Source of the DNA: JAWXUC01 sp044432975
GTDB taxonomy: Bacteria; Pseudomonadota; Alphaproteobacteria; RF32; CAG-239
Assembly: GCA_044432975.1 (NCBI GenBank)
Contig: JAWXUC010000022.1
Span: 1-14,148, forward strand
Direction: 5' to 3'
DNA length: 14,148 nt
Made by a program: the position numbers and the translations under genes. The notes beneath the pieces are model-generated. The model was not told the DNA's origin. It saw nothing but the letters and a program-made list of their open reading frames with translations, and ran no database searches. This document shows, piece by piece, positions 14,057-14,148 of this stretch (the first letter of the stretch is position 1; the number at the start of each line of letters is the position of its first letter).

Positions 14057-14148
14057 CCTCTTACCGCAGCAACGATGGTCGGTAACGAAAATTGTTGAGT
14101 GGTTGAATGAGCGTTAAGCTCGTGGTTATAAGACAAGTAAATAAGATA
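14057..14148 (+). ncRNA. Structured leader, likely of an rRNA-type transcript (partial)
   Basis: This 92 bp stretch is clearly richer in G+C than the neighbouring intergenic DNA and has no convincing open frame. TTACCG (14061-14066) pairs with CGGTAA (14080-14085). GAGC (14109-14112) pairs with GCTC (14118-14121) around GTTAA. It follows a near-consensus promoter. An rRNA operon leader is the simplest reading; another stable RNA is possible. No 16S start or tRNA is inside the window. Confidence 0.35.

Larger units (their letters stand above)
13798..14148. other. Divergent intergenic regulatory region
   Basis: No coding gene is supported in this 351 bp stretch. From left to right it contains the minus-strand operon promoter (13821-13849), a CtrA-box-like palindrome (13879-13897), a 17 bp direct repeat (13938-13954 and 14010-14026), phased A-tracts (13985-14023), a strong plus-strand promoter (14028-14056) and a more GC-rich structured leader that leaves the window. 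Confidence 0.75.

Noticed and set aside
14057..14148. A tRNA gene in the GC-richer right edge
   Set aside because: No T-loop (GGTTCGA-like) motif or acceptor stem pairing could be found; it reads as a leader.

Overview
The window looks like a piece of chromosome from an AT-rich alphaproteobacterium, most likely host-associated (Rickettsiales-like, or one of the AT-rich endosymbiont or gut lineages). The reasons are strong A/T bias, tandem paralogous VirB6-type type IV secretion (T4SS) channel proteins with very long tails (a known Rickettsiales trait), and alphaproteobacterial-looking promoter elements. The organism assignment is inference; no marker gene is present.

All convincing genes lie on the minus strand and read as one operon from about 13.8 kb down to 0.2 kb. 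In transcription order they are: a small lipoprotein (13372-13797); an alpha/beta-hydrolase-fold protein whose nucleophile elbow has lost its serine (12682-13359); an easily missed 59-residue two-helix membrane protein (12456-12635); and five tandem VirB6/TrbL-like membrane proteins (10664-12472, 9262-10671, 7904-9256, 2967-7904, 205-2955). Junctions between the VirB6-like genes are tight, from an 8 bp overlap to an 11 bp gap, and the ribosome binding sites sit in the end of the upstream gene, so translational coupling is likely. A -35/-10 pair lies just upstream of the lipoprotein gene and a 19-bp-stem hairpin lies 10 bp beyond the last stop codon.

The five VirB6-like proteins share an N-terminal export signal, extracytoplasmic cysteines (C...CxxC in four of five), a membrane core with a common signature (FYLxD...QL...LPF...PF.xT) and a basic Ala/Lys/Gly-rich segment after the last helix. 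They differ mainly in their tails. The 1645-residue member carries a QERER tandem repeat, two blocks of DG-containing beta-type repeats resembling YwqK/MORN_2 or RHS/YD repeats, and a Lys/Glu-rich predicted single alpha helix. The 916-residue member has related DG repeats. The third member has a lipoprotein signal with Asp at +2. No VirB4, VirB8-B11 or VirD4 gene is in the window, so the rest of any secretion machine must be encoded elsewhere. The best candidate for an undescribed system is this whole cassette: lipoprotein, pseudo-hydrolase, micro-membrane protein and five diversified channel paralogs.

The right-hand 350 bp (13798-14148) has no gene. It holds the operon promoter, a perfect palindrome matching the CtrA-box pattern TTAA-N7-TTAA, a 17 bp direct repeat, phased A-tracts, and a near-consensus plus-strand promoter (TTGACT-17-TATAAC) feeding a more GC-rich, hairpin-forming leader that runs off the window. 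The last feature is best explained as the start of a stable-RNA (rRNA-type) operon, but the RNA gene itself is not in view. The left 204 bp holds the operon terminator and a second AT-rich inverted repeat.
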